DNA from: Reichenbachiella agariperforans
GTDB taxonomy: Bacteria; Bacteroidota; Bacteroidia; Cytophagales; Cyclobacteriaceae
NCBI RefSeq assembly: GCF_900142205.1
Contig: NZ_FRAA01000009.1
Location: 105,554 to 169,553, forward strand
DNA length: 64,000 nt
Direction: 5' to 3'
Positions 26,925 through 35,192 of this stretch are shown here, piece by piece (within the stretch, counting starts at the first letter, position 1; every line of letters starts with the position of its first letter). A model generated the notes under the pieces. It saw nothing but the letters and a program-made list of their open reading frames with translations. It was not told the origin of the DNA and did no database searches. Position numbers and translations under genes: made by a program.

Positions 26925-27584
26925 ATGCAACCCGAAACCTACTACCATGTCTACAACCACGCCAACGGCTCGGAAAACCTCTTCCGCTCAGACGAAAACT
27001 ATCGTTACTTTCTGCGCCAGTGGGTCAAGTATATAGAACCCATCGCTGGCACCTACAGCTATTGCCTGATGCCCAATCATTTTCATGCTTTGGTTCGGGT
27101 TTATGATGAGAATAAGGTGCTACAATTTATCCATACCAAGCAGCCAACCCTCCAAGGGTTTGAAACCCTTGAAGGGTTCTCTAACACCATCAGCAGACAG
27201 TTCTCTCATCTATTCAACAGCTATACGCAAGCCTATAATAAAATGTACAACCGCCGAGGCAGCTTGTTCATACCCAATTTCAAAAGAATAGAAATCACCA
27301 GCAACGACTACCTCACCAAGGTCATTCACTACCTGTCCGTCCGGAAGGCGGGCATCCATCACAATCCTATTCACCATCGATTTGGCAAGCAGTACGACGA
27401 CTGGCCTCACTCCTCCTATAACCCTCTAATTAGTAACCAGCCCACACGCCTACAGCGACAGGAGGTTATCGAATGGTTTGGTAGCACAGAAGCTTTCAAA
27501 TCTTTTCATCAACAAAACATCATCTATCCCGACCAGATCAAATTAGAATCGTCAACGAAAACCCCTAACCCTCCAAGGGTTTAG
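26925..27584 (+). CDS. REP-associated tyrosine transposase (RAYT, Y1 family)
   Basis: 219 residues with the HUH nuclease motif HFH (His52, His54 in MPNHFHALV) and the tyrosine helix NSYTQAYNKMYNRRGSLF, where Tyr100 or Tyr104 is catalytic. RAYTs are single-copy, domesticated relatives of IS200 transposases that move or maintain REP palindromes. Residues 74-85 are encoded by a REP palindrome (27146-27178) read in frame, and the stop codon is the loop of a second palindrome (27582-27584). The protein appears intact. No IS200-type ends or neighbours were found, so it is not a normal insertion sequence. Confidence 0.9.
   Translation: MQPETYYHVYNHANGSENLFRSDENYRYFLRQWVKYIEPIAGTYSYCLMPNHFHALVRVYDENKVLQFIHTKQPTLQGFETLEGFSNTISRQFSHLFNSYTQAYNKMYNRRGSLFIPNFKRIEITSNDYLTKVIHYLSVRKAGIHHNPIHHRFGKQYDDWPHSSYNPLISNQPTRLQRQEVIEWFGSTEAFKSFHQQNIIYPDQIKLESSTKTPNPPRV
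27146..27178. repeat. REP palindrome inside the transposase gene
   Basis: 33 bp: AACCCTCCAAGGGTT, loop TGA, then AACCCTTGAAGGGTT. The 15-bp arms match except for one base. It has the same length and design as the palindrome at the end of the gene, and 33 bp is a multiple of three, so the transposase frame is kept. It is translated in a different frame from the downstream copy, giving TLQGFETLEGF. Confidence 0.85.
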
Positions 27585-27599
27585 AACCCTTGGAGGGTT
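27567..27599. repeat. REP palindrome at the transposase stop codon
   Basis: A perfect inverted repeat with 15-bp arms (AACCCTCCAAGGGTT / AACCCTTGGAGGGTT) and the 3-base loop TAG. The loop is the stop codon of the RAYT gene. This is the form expected for the element the RAYT acts on. It could also act as a weak mRNA-stabilising hairpin, but no T-run follows. Confidence 0.88.
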
Positions 27600-27632
27600 A
27601 CTATATAAAACAATAACCAAGACCCTAAACCC

Positions 27633-27952
27633 ATGATCAAACGAACCCTATACTTTGGCAATCCCGCCTACCTCAGCACCAAAGACCAGCAGCTGGTCAT
27701 ACGGTTTCCCGAAGGGGAAAAAGAGAACGTCACCATCCCTATAGAAGACGTAGGCGTAGCGATACTCGACCACTATGGCATCACGATCTCAAAAAACACC
27801 TGCTCCAGCTCCCCACCATCGATGTGATGCTGGGCAAAGAAAGGCGCCCACTCATGATCGCCATTCAGTACACTACTGCCAGCCTGGCAGACTGCCTGAT
27901 GGGCAAACGAGACAAGCTCAAACTCCCCGAGAGATGCAAACCCATCGCCTAA
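27633..27952 (+). pseudogene. cas1: cas1 remnant with large internal deletion (type II-like)
   Basis: The frame starts as a Cas1 integrase of the type II-C Bacteroidota kind (MIKRTLYFGNPAYLSTKDQQ, then IPIEDVGVAILDHYGITIS). Near 27788 it changes frame and joins the Cas1 C-terminus, read in the other frame as LPTIDVMLGKERRPLMIAIQ and YTTASLADCLMGKRDKLKL up to the TAA at 27950-27952. About 190 of the usual ~300 residues are gone, including the metal-binding catalytic core, so it cannot work. It precedes the cas2 remnant by 14 bp, the normal cas1-cas2 order. Confidence 0.85.
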
Positions 27953-27966
27953 ACCAATACAGAATC

Positions 27967-28272
<306 letters not shown>

Positions 28273-28354
28273 TCATTGTCCTAGGTCAATCGACCAGATT
28301 GGGAGAGATTCAATACCTCTCTAAATTCGGCAGACAGCTTTGACACAGATTGAA

Positions 28355-28385
28355 CCCTTGTCCTCGCTGCGAGCGAGAACAAGGG
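28355..28385. repeat. long inverted repeat after the cas remnants
   Basis: CCCTTGTCCTCGC and GAGCGAGAACAAGGG form a near-perfect hairpin with a short central loop. A smaller palindrome, AAAACCCGACAGGGTTTT, follows at 28403-28420. These are the only structures in 28273-28519; no CRISPR repeat-spacer pattern and no gene is seen there. They may be further REP-like elements or remnants of mobile DNA. Confidence 0.6.
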
Positions 28386-28519
28386 ACACAAATCAATAAA
28401 AAACCCGACAGGGTTTTAGCAGCCTTTTTTACCGCCCAACTACCCCTTAAAACACAACAGAACAGATAGTTACACCTACCTGTGCTGTTAAAAACACCAA
28501 TCTGTTAGCCAACCAACGG

Positions 28520-30319
28520 CTAAATCAAATGTTCATCTTGTACCTCTACCAAGAGGTTATCAGAACTGTTGAGTCTGGTAATAATCGATTCTGTTTTGGG
28601 TAATTCGTATTCGAAGTAGTAGCGCATGGTGTAGAGCTTGCTCTCGTAGAATTCGTCTCCACGGTTTTCGTTGACGGCTATTTGACTAGGGATCGCTTGT
28701 AACAGCCACTGCCAACCCACTGCTACCAAACCAAATAGTTCCAAGTAGAGTGTAGCGTCGGCCATAAAGACTTCCTTTTTCTCCTTCATCGCCATGGTCG
28801 AGAGACGCATCGTTACGTTCTGCAACCTAAACAAAGCATCTCCTAGTCTTTCTCCATACTTATTCAACTCCAGAATCTCCAGTTTCACCTTCTTGATCGT
28901 CTTCGTCACCTCTTCGGTAAATGCCCTAAAGGCGATCCCTCCTCCCATGATAATTTTACGACCTAACAAGTCCAATCCATGGATCCCTGTAGTTCCCTCA
29001 TGCAGTGTGTGAATTTTGATATCTCTGTAATATTGCTCTACTGGAAAATCCTTGCAGTACCCTGCCCCTCCAAAAATCTGAATTGCATTGGCGGTACATT
29101 GTACCCCATACTCACTCGGAAAGGTTTTAGCTACAGGCGTCAAAAGATCCAGCGTCAATTGATAAATTTCTTTGCTTTCTACCCCCCCTCCTTTGATGAT
29201 ATCAGCATATCTCGCACAATTCATCAATAGTGACAAAGAGCCTTCCGAGATCGCTTTTTGCTGTAGCAGCATACGCTTCACATCGGCATGTTTGATAATG
29301 GGCACTTGGGGTTTGGATACATCTTTCTCATCAGGGAGACGGCCTTGCAGTCTTTCCTTCGCATAGTTGAGAGAAGTATAATAGGCAGCTGAAGCTATCG
29401 CAGTGGCACTCAGCCCTACACCTATCCTAGCTTCATTCATCATCTGAAACATCTGCGCTAGTCCTTGATTCGCTTCACCTAACAGATAGCCATAGCATCT
29501 ATCTTCGTCACCAAACGACAAATGAACTATCGGAGTACCCTTATAGCCCATCTTGTGATAGATACCAGATGTCTTGATGTCGTTAAGTACAATTTTATCC
29601 TCTTCGTTGGTCATCTTCTGCGGCACCAAAAACAAAGACAAGCCTTTGGTACCCTCTGGAGCATCCTGTATTCGTGCTAACACGAGATGGATGACGTTCC
29701 CTACGCCATCGTGATCTCCAGCAGAGATAAATATCTTTTGACCTTTGATCCTAAAAATCTCATTCTCTTCATTGATCGGCACAGCCTTCGTTTTCAGATC
29801 AGACAGCGAACTGCCAGCATCTGGCTCGGTCATCGCCATGGTCCCTTGCCATGCACCGTTGTAGAGGTTGGGCACATAAGTATGCTTTAGGAAGTCAGAG
29901 CCATAATGCTCTATCAACCTAGCTACACCAGTCGACAACTGTGGAAAGACACTCGCAGAAAAATTAGCCGCCCCAAAAATATAATTCGCCGCTGAGCTAA
30001 TCATTATGGGTAAATCCATCCCTCCAAATGCAGGTCCTGAACTGGCAGAAATCCACCCACCTTCTCCGAATTTTTTCATCATGCTGCGCACTTGAGGATG
30101 CACCTTCACCTTCCCTCCTTCGAGCCTAGGTTCCTGTTGGTCCATTTCCTTAAAGTAAGGGTGTAATTCATTTTGAGCCAACTGATCAGCAGCATCCAGC
30201 ATCATTCGGATACTATCCAAATCATGTTTTTTGTAAACCCCCAACTTGAGTACACCCTCAATGTCAAAGACTTCTGTCAATAAAAACTCAAGATTTCTAC
30301 GAGAATAGTATTCTGCCAT
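28520..30319 (-). CDS. acyl-CoA dehydrogenase (long form)
   Basis: The likely start is the ATG at 30319 (MAEYYSRRNLEFLLTEVFD), giving 599 residues; the frame is open 26 codons further but that part is hydrophobic and unlike the family. Flavoenzyme landmarks are MTEPDAGSSLSDLKTKA, the IFISAGDHDG segment and the catalytic-base region near YGVQCTANAIQIFGGAGY and YRDIKIHTLHEGTTGI. The extra C-terminal domain of about 150 residues places it with the ~600-residue bacterial acyl-CoA dehydrogenases of fatty-acid degradation. EtfBA, encoded 1.2 kb away, is the expected electron acceptor. Confidence 0.9.
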   Translation of the reverse strand: MAEYYSRRNLEFLLTEVFDIEGVLKLGVYKKHDLDSIRMMLDAADQLAQNELHPYFKEMDQQEPRLEGGKVKVHPQVRSMMKKFGEGGWISASSGPAFGGMDLPIMISSAANYIFGAANFSASVFPQLSTGVARLIEHYGSDFLKHTYVPNLYNGAWQGTMAMTEPDAGSSLSDLKTKAVPINEENEIFRIKGQKIFISAGDHDGVGNVIHLVLARIQDAPEGTKGLSLFLVPQKMTNEEDKIVLNDIKTSGIYHKMGYKGTPIVHLSFGDEDRCYGYLLGEANQGLAQMFQMMNEARIGVGLSATAIASAAYYTSLNYAKERLQGRLPDEKDVSKPQVPIIKHADVKRMLLQQKAISEGSLSLLMNCARYADIIKGGGVESKEIYQLTLDLLTPVAKTFPSEYGVQCTANAIQIFGGAGYCKDFPVEQYYRDIKIHTLHEGTTGIHGLDLLGRKIIMGGGIAFRAFTEEVTKTIKKVKLEILELNKYGERLGDALFRLQNVTMRLSTMAMKEKKEVFMADATLYLELFGLVAVGWQWLLQAIPSQIAVNENRGDEFYESKLYTMRYYFEYELPKTESIITRLNSSDNLLVEVQDEHLI

Positions 30320-30412
30320 TGTACTGCGTTTAATAAAAAAATATATGAAGAATGAAGTTAACAAATCAGCACATAAAACTGCCATTCTCCTTTGCATATT
30401 CTAGCTAAAAAC

Positions 30413-30571
30413 TAAACCACTATGGGTTGAAAGTACCATAGGTTTAGGAGAGAGTGAAATTCTCTACATCCGGAATCAAGACCTTAGATCGCTAGACACT
30501 AGCTTCTAGAAGCAAAAGCGAGATACTCTAAAGCACATAGTTTTAACGCCAACTCTGACCAATAAACAAGG
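30413..30571. repeat. dispersed intergenic repeat, copy A
   Basis: It contains TATGGGTTGAAAGTACCATA, GTGAAATTCTCTACATCC, GAATCAAGACCTTAGATCGC and CCAACTCTGACCAATAAA. The same blocks in the same order occur at 35024-35150 and 50851-51060. The whole 348-bp gap between the acyl-CoA dehydrogenase start and the next gene is otherwise empty. No open frame is shared by the copies. Class and function are unknown. Confidence 0.8.
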
Positions 30572-30667
30572 CTCCTTCTCAAAAAAACAACTTTATAATA
30601 AATAAGGTTTCTTTTAAATTAAAGCTCCTCGTCATATATTGAATCTGAATAATCAAACCCTAAGACT

Positions 30668-31321
30668 TTGTCAAAAAACTCAACCATCATTCAACTCTCG
30701 TTGCTCATTTGTCTCTCCATGTACGGGTGTACGAGTTCGAAAGAACTCGTGCTAGATGCAGTATGGGAGCAAGATCAATTTGAATCCAGAAAATTTCGGA
30801 AAATAGCCGTATTTGGCCTCACAGACTCTACACGCGCTAACATCCGATTTGAAGAAAATGCCGTTCGTAACTTCAAAAGCAAAGGCATAAGAGCAATAGC
30901 CGGACATGAGGTATACAACATAGCGCTAGAAGGTCCTATAGACCCAGATCACCTCAAGAGATACTTATTTTCATTGGGGTTTGATGGTATCCTTACTACC
31001 GCACTGATAGACAATATCTCCACAGATAATGAAGACATCAGTGATGACGAGCTCCAGCAATACACAGAGGGCATTTACAAATTCGGGCAGTACTTTCAAA
31101 TCAGATACGAAGAATCCCAAAAGCCCTCCCATGACATATATGGTGTACTGGAAGCCAACTTCTACTACATCATGGACTATAACGAGTTCGATGGTAGTGG
31201 TCTAGTTTGGATATCTCACTATCAGATCGACCCTGAGTATAGAGCGACCTTTGAGGTAAGTGAATACTCAAAACGAATCGTCAACAGTCTATTCGAAGAC
31301 CAAGTGATCCTTCGAAAGTGA
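30668..31321 (+). CDS. lipoprotein of unknown function (TTG start)
   Basis: 217 residues beginning at a TTG, the only start that keeps the lipoprotein signal (SLLICLSMYGC, Cys21). The mature protein has an alpha/beta pattern: KIAVFGLTDSTRANIRFEENA, GIRAIAGHEVYNI and FDGILTTALIDNIS. This arrangement, a nucleotide-binding-like fold on a lipoprotein, is frequent in Bacteroidota and unexplained; no catalytic residues are evident. It stands alone, divergent from the acyl-CoA dehydrogenase gene. Confidence 0.75.
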   Translation: MSKNSTIIQLSLLICLSMYGCTSSKELVLDAVWEQDQFESRKFRKIAVFGLTDSTRANIRFEENAVRNFKSKGIRAIAGHEVYNIALEGPIDPDHLKRYLFSLGFDGILTTALIDNISTDNEDISDDELQQYTEGIYKFGQYFQIRYEESQKPSHDIYGVLEANFYYIMDYNEFDGSGLVWISHYQIDPEYRATFEVSEYSKRIVNSLFEDQVILRK

Positions 31322-31518
31322 TCACACGCTATTGCTTTCCGTATACTTCTAGTATCCTAGCCATTCTAAGCATTTGTCCCTGATCAATTGGACTAGATTT
31401 TTCTTAGAATTACTATATTAGAGGTATAGAGAGATGGAATCAATACGCAGACTGTAAAGGAACTTTTGATTCTTGAAAACTAAATTATTCAACAACAATA
31501 ACATCAAAACAAAATAGC

Positions 31519-32256
31519 ATGAAAATACTGGTTTGCATCACACACGTACCTGATACGACTTCCAAAATCGCATTCACGGACAACAACACCCAGTTTGACA
31601 AAACAGGTGTACAATACATCATCGGACCTTATGACGACTATGCACTGGCTCGCGCCGTGGAGCTCAAAGAGCAGAGCAGTGGCACCATCACTGTCATCAA
31701 CGTAGGAGAAGCCGAAACAGAACCAACGCTCCGCAAAGCACTAGCGATAGGAGCAGATGACGCCATTCGTGTCAATGCAGCCCCGAAGGATTCATTCTTT
31801 GTAGCGAACCAAATCGCTGCGATTGCCAAAGAAGGGAATTACGACCTAATCATGATGGGGAGAGAATCCATAGATTTCAACAGTGGCGTAGTACACGGCA
31901 TGGTCGCGGAGCTTTTGGGTATCCCGTGTCTATCGCCTGTGATGACACTGGATATAGACGGAACTACTGCTAAAATGACCCGTGAAATCGAAGGAGGTAA
32001 GGAATCCCTAGAGGCAGAACTACCGCTTGTACTGGGGTGTCAAGAGCCTATAGCTGAGTGGAAAATCCCAAACATGCGTGGAATCATGACGGCCAGATCC
32101 AAACCACTCCATGTAGTCGAGCCTTCTGACGATAGCGCACGAACGAAACTGAATAACTATGAACTACCCGCTGCTAAAGGTGCGGTAAAAATGATCGATG
32201 CGAACAATGTGTCCGAACTCGTTGATCTACTAAAAAACGAGGCGAAGGTCATTTGA
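31519..32256 (+). CDS. etfB: electron transfer flavoprotein, beta subunit
   Basis: 245 residues of the EtfB fold, starting MKILVCITHVPDT and containing GPYDDYALARAVEL and DLIMMGRESIDFNSGVV. The C-terminal signature MTREIEGGKESLEAELPLV, in part MTREIEGGKE, is visible. EtfB binds AMP structurally and, with EtfA, carries electrons from acyl-CoA dehydrogenases to the quinone pool. It is followed by etfA after 43 bp and lies close to an acyl-CoA dehydrogenase gene, which supports a fatty-acid or amino-acid oxidation role. Confidence 0.95.
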   Translation: MKILVCITHVPDTTSKIAFTDNNTQFDKTGVQYIIGPYDDYALARAVELKEQSSGTITVINVGEAETEPTLRKALAIGADDAIRVNAAPKDSFFVANQIAAIAKEGNYDLIMMGRESIDFNSGVVHGMVAELLGIPCLSPVMTLDIDGTTAKMTREIEGGKESLEAELPLVLGCQEPIAEWKIPNMRGIMTARSKPLHVVEPSDDSARTKLNNYELPAAKGAVKMIDANNVSELVDLLKNEAKVI

Positions 32257-32299
32257 TCCATCCTTTAGAATCATTGTTAAACATAGAACAAAAAAAGAA

Positions 32300-33256
32300 A
32301 TGTCAGTATTAGTATTTATAGAAATATCAGAAGGAACCGTTAAGAAAACTTCACTCGAAGCAGTCAGTTATGCCTCAGGCATAGACTCAGCAGTGACGGC
32401 CATTGCGTTTGGACAAGCAGACGAAGCAGCACTACAGTCTGCAGGTGCAGCAGGCGCAACGAAGATTTTGCATGTCAGTGATGCCAAATACAACGAAGGC
32501 AATATCCAAGCCTATGCCTCTGCAATCGCCAAAGCAGCAGCCAACGAATCAGCAGACACAGTCGTGCTGGCCAACTCCTCACTGGGTGATCCAGTAGCAG
32601 CTAGACTCGCCATCAAAATGAACGCCTCCCTAGCGAGTCAAGTGGTAGAGTTGCCTGATACCTCCAATGGATTCACGGTAAAGAGAAGCATCTATACAGG
32701 TAAGGCTTTTGCTCATGTCGACCTCACAGAAGGTAAACGTGTGATAGGTATCAAAAAAAATGCAGCAAGCATCAAAGAAGATGGTGGTACAGCTACGATA
32801 GAAGCCTTCACGCCAGATGATCAAGCGGGTGATTTCAAAGTCAAAATCCTCTCGCAGGAAAAGGCAACAGGAGATGTACTACTGCCAGAAGCAGAGATCG
32901 TAGTATCAGGAGGTAGAGGCCTCAAAGGCCCCGAAAACTGGGGCATGATCGAAGACCTAGCCAAGACTCTCGGTGCGGCTACTGCATGCAGCAAGCCTGT
33001 CTCGGACATGGATTGGAGACCTCATCACGAACATGTTGGTCAAACGGGTATTAAAGTGGCTCCTTCTTTGTACATTGCGGTCGGAATTTCAGGGGCGATC
33101 CAACATCTCGCTGGAGTCAATGCTTCGAAGGTCATCGTTGTGATCAACAAAGACGAAGAAGCACCGTTTTTTAAAGCGGCAGACTACGGTATAGTAGGAG
33201 ATGCTTTTGAAGTAGTACCAAAATTGACGGAAGCATTAAAAGCGATAAATAGTTAA
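32300..33256 (+). CDS. etfA: electron transfer flavoprotein, alpha subunit
   Basis: 318 residues. The N-terminal domain resembles EtfB; the C-terminal FAD domain is recognised by [21 protein letters not shown], shown here as [13 protein letters not shown], then [11 protein letters not shown] and the strongly conserved [20 protein letters not shown], in part [14 protein letters not shown]. It ends with [17 protein letters not shown]. The FAD of the EtfAB dimer sits here. The gene follows etfB and is followed by the bifunctional nuclease gene after 6 bp, so all three may be one transcript. Confidence 0.95.
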   Translation: MSVLVFIEISEGTVKKTSLEAVSYASGIDSAVTAIAFGQADEAALQSAGAAGATKILHVSDAKYNEGNIQAYASAIAKAAANESADTVVLANSSLGDPVAARLAIKMNASLASQVVELPDTSNGFTVKRSIYTGKAFAHVDLTEGKRVIGIKKNAASIKEDGGTATIEAFTPDDQAGDFKVKILSQEKATGDVLLPEAEIVVSGGRGLKGPENWGMIEDLAKTLGAATACSKPVSDMDWRPHHEHVGQTGIKVAPSLYIAVGISGAIQHLAGVNASKVIVVINKDEEAPFFKAADYGIVGDAFEVVPKLTEALKAINS

Positions 33257-33262
33257 TACAGT

Positions 33263-33865
33263 TTGGAGAAAATTAAGTTAGATATCATCGGCCTCTCATC
33301 TAGTCACGCACAATCGGGTTCGTTTGCGCTCGTGCTAGGCGAGAGCCATGGAAAAAGAAGGTTGCCGATAATTATAGGGATGTTCGAGGCACAGGCCATT
33401 GCCATCGAAATAGAAAAGATCACGCCCAACAGACCCATGACCCATGACTTGTTTAAGTCATTTGCGGGGAATTTTAATATCAGCATCAAACAAATTTTAA
33501 TTTCTGACTTACGCGAAGGAGTCTTTTTTGCACGGATCATCTGCGAAGATGCCCAAGGGAAAACCGTAGAAATCGACTCTCGTCCCTCTGACGCCATAGC
33601 GATAGGCATACGATTCAATGCTGAAATCTATACCCACGTATCGGTCATAGAAGAAGCCGGAATCGTCGTGACAGATGAGTTCGAAGAAGAACTCGACACG
33701 ATGGTCACTACCGACGAGGAGGAAGAGGATGCGCCGATAGGATCTCCAGAGTATCTCAAAAACCAAAGCATAGATGGTCTCCAAAAGTTGCTAGATCAAT
33801 CCCTGAGTGAAGAGGATTATGAAAAAGCCGCTAAAATAAGAGACGAACTCAACCGCAGGAATTAA
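33263..33865 (+). CDS. bifunctional nuclease domain protein with UVR motif (TTG start)
   Basis: 200 residues from a TTG start 6 bp after the etfA stop; there is no ATG that would keep the conserved N-terminus KLDIIGLSSSHAQSG. Residues 1-130 match the BFN (DUF151) domain: LPIIIGMFEAQAIAIEIE and EIDSRPSDAIAIGIRFNA. The C-terminus carries a UvrB/UvrC-type motif (LDQSLSEEDYEKAAKIRDEL). BFN proteins were reported to have nuclease activity in plants and are widespread in bacteria without a settled role. An efficient terminator follows. Confidence 0.9.
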   Translation: MEKIKLDIIGLSSSHAQSGSFALVLGESHGKRRLPIIIGMFEAQAIAIEIEKITPNRPMTHDLFKSFAGNFNISIKQILISDLREGVFFARIICEDAQGKTVEIDSRPSDAIAIGIRFNAEIYTHVSVIEEAGIVVTDEFEEELDTMVTTDEEEEDAPIGSPEYLKNQSIDGLQKLLDQSLSEEDYEKAAKIRDELNRRN

Positions 33866-33888
33866 CGTTCCTGTTGATACAAAAAATC

Positions 33889-33921
33889 AAAAGCCATTTA
33901 TCACTGATAAATGGCTTTTTT
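33889..33921 (+). terminator. intrinsic terminator after the etfBA-nuclease genes
   Basis: AAAAGCCATTTATCA and TGATAAATGGCTTTT pair almost perfectly around one or two loop bases and run into TTTTTT. It lies 24 bp after the nuclease gene stop and ends the etfB-etfA-nuclease unit. The remaining gap to 34113 shows no gene. Confidence 0.88.
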
Positions 33922-34113
33922 GTTTCTCGCTGTTATTCATAAACCCGGACTTCAAGGATCAATCCGTATTTCTGGTGAGAGATCGAGGATTACTTCGTGA
34001 TTCAAGATTCATTGTTCGACATTCATGATTGTTTTTCGTGAATAACCATCTCTTATAAGTCCTTGAGGTTAATTTGAATGATTGGAATAAAGCATCGAAC
34101 CTGTCTACCGAGT

Positions 34114-34977
34114 TTACCCCTCAACAATCTGCGGGTGATAGATCATCTGAAGCATCTTGAATAGATCAGGGTGTTTTTTCTCTAACAGATGAGGACGCTT
34201 ATGATAGTACTCTGAGATCACTGCAAAAAATTCAGCATCCGAGGTGGCTCCATAGGGATTAATATCTGATTCATCGGCCTTGATCCGGCCAATCTCACGA
34301 TGCACCAGTTTAGTCCACGGATTCACCATTTCCTTTGGCAGAAAGAGCTCTGGGATTCCATCTACATCACCATCCGACTTGTCAAGCAAGTGTGCAAACT
34401 CATGAAAGCCGACATGATTTTTGTTGGTTTTATTGTCAAAGCCTGAATACAGAGCAGGTTTGGACAGCAGCATCACATGATCCATATTGCCCCCACTACC
34501 AACCATACCTAATATATGATGATCTTCACTGATCTGATAGTTCTCATCAAAGTGCCCCGAGTACACGATCACTTCCTGTAACGATCCATACTGCCACCGC
34601 GGCAAATCCCAAAAAGGCACAATAGAACTAGCCGCCACCAAAAGGCGACACTCATCATCCAACTCAAAATCTACAGCCGTGATTTTAATAGTAGAGAAAA
34701 AAACAGCAACTCGCTCTTCGAAGACTGCCTGATCTGAACGATCCAAATCTTGATAAAAACTAACTTTAGAAGCTAATACCTCACGCCACTGGGGATTGAA
34801 AGCAACGGCTGCACTACGTGCTATACGGTAAGACCGAAAGAGTAAGCCAGCCATCATACCTAATACGACCAAGAACCAAACGATACCCAAAGCATCTTGG
34901 TACACACCAATCCCCATGATGATCCCCACAAAAAAGAGTATCCCTAAAAACAGTCGTGTAGTAAATGAAGTCTGCAT
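34114..34977 (-). CDS. MtfA-type zinc metallopeptidase with membrane anchor
   Basis: 287 residues. Two N-terminal membrane spans (about 8-25 and 32-48) precede a soluble domain of the M90/MtfA family. The zinc motif is HEFAH (His192, Glu193, His196) in NHVGFHEFAHLLDKSDGD, and NPYGATSDAEFFAVISEYY carries the further conserved Glu. E. coli MtfA is soluble and controls the Mlc repressor; here the membrane anchor and the lack of Mlc argue for a different substrate. It is transcribed alone. Confidence 0.85.
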   Translation of the reverse strand: MQTSFTTRLFLGILFFVGIIMGIGVYQDALGIVWFLVVLGMMAGLLFRSYRIARSAAVAFNPQWREVLASKVSFYQDLDRSDQAVFEERVAVFFSTIKITAVDFELDDECRLLVAASSIVPFWDLPRWQYGSLQEVIVYSGHFDENYQISEDHHILGMVGSGGNMDHVMLLSKPALYSGFDNKTNKNHVGFHEFAHLLDKSDGDVDGIPELFLPKEMVNPWTKLVHREIGRIKADESDINPYGATSDAEFFAVISEYYHKRPHLLEKKHPDLFKMLQMIYHPQIVEG

Positions 34978-35023
34978 AAATCAAATTTTACCCGAAATTG
35001 TACAATTCAAAATTAAACTCTAC

Positions 35024-35150
35024 CATACTATGGACTGAAAATTCGATAGGCTTAGTGGGACATAAATATCTCTACATCACCGAATCAAGACCTTAGATGA
35101 CTAGACACTAGGTTTTAGACATAAGAGCATCACGTTTTGTCTAAATACTC
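35024..35150. repeat. dispersed intergenic repeat, copy B
   Basis: It shares ACTATGG-CTGAAA, TCTCTACAT, GAATCAAGACCTTAGAT and CTAGACACTAG with copy A, and the later segment TCTAAATACT with copy C. It is shorter than copy C and lacks the CTGACCAATAAA end. It fills most of the gap between the MtfA-like gene and the ABC protein gene. Confidence 0.7.
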
Positions 35151-35192
35151 GTATGTGATTCGGCTCTTTAAGTAAAACCTGAACAACACCCA

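Noticed and set aside
28273..28519. Possible CRISPR array behind cas2
   Set aside because: No direct repeats of 30-48 bp with regular spacers are present; only two unrelated hairpins are seen.
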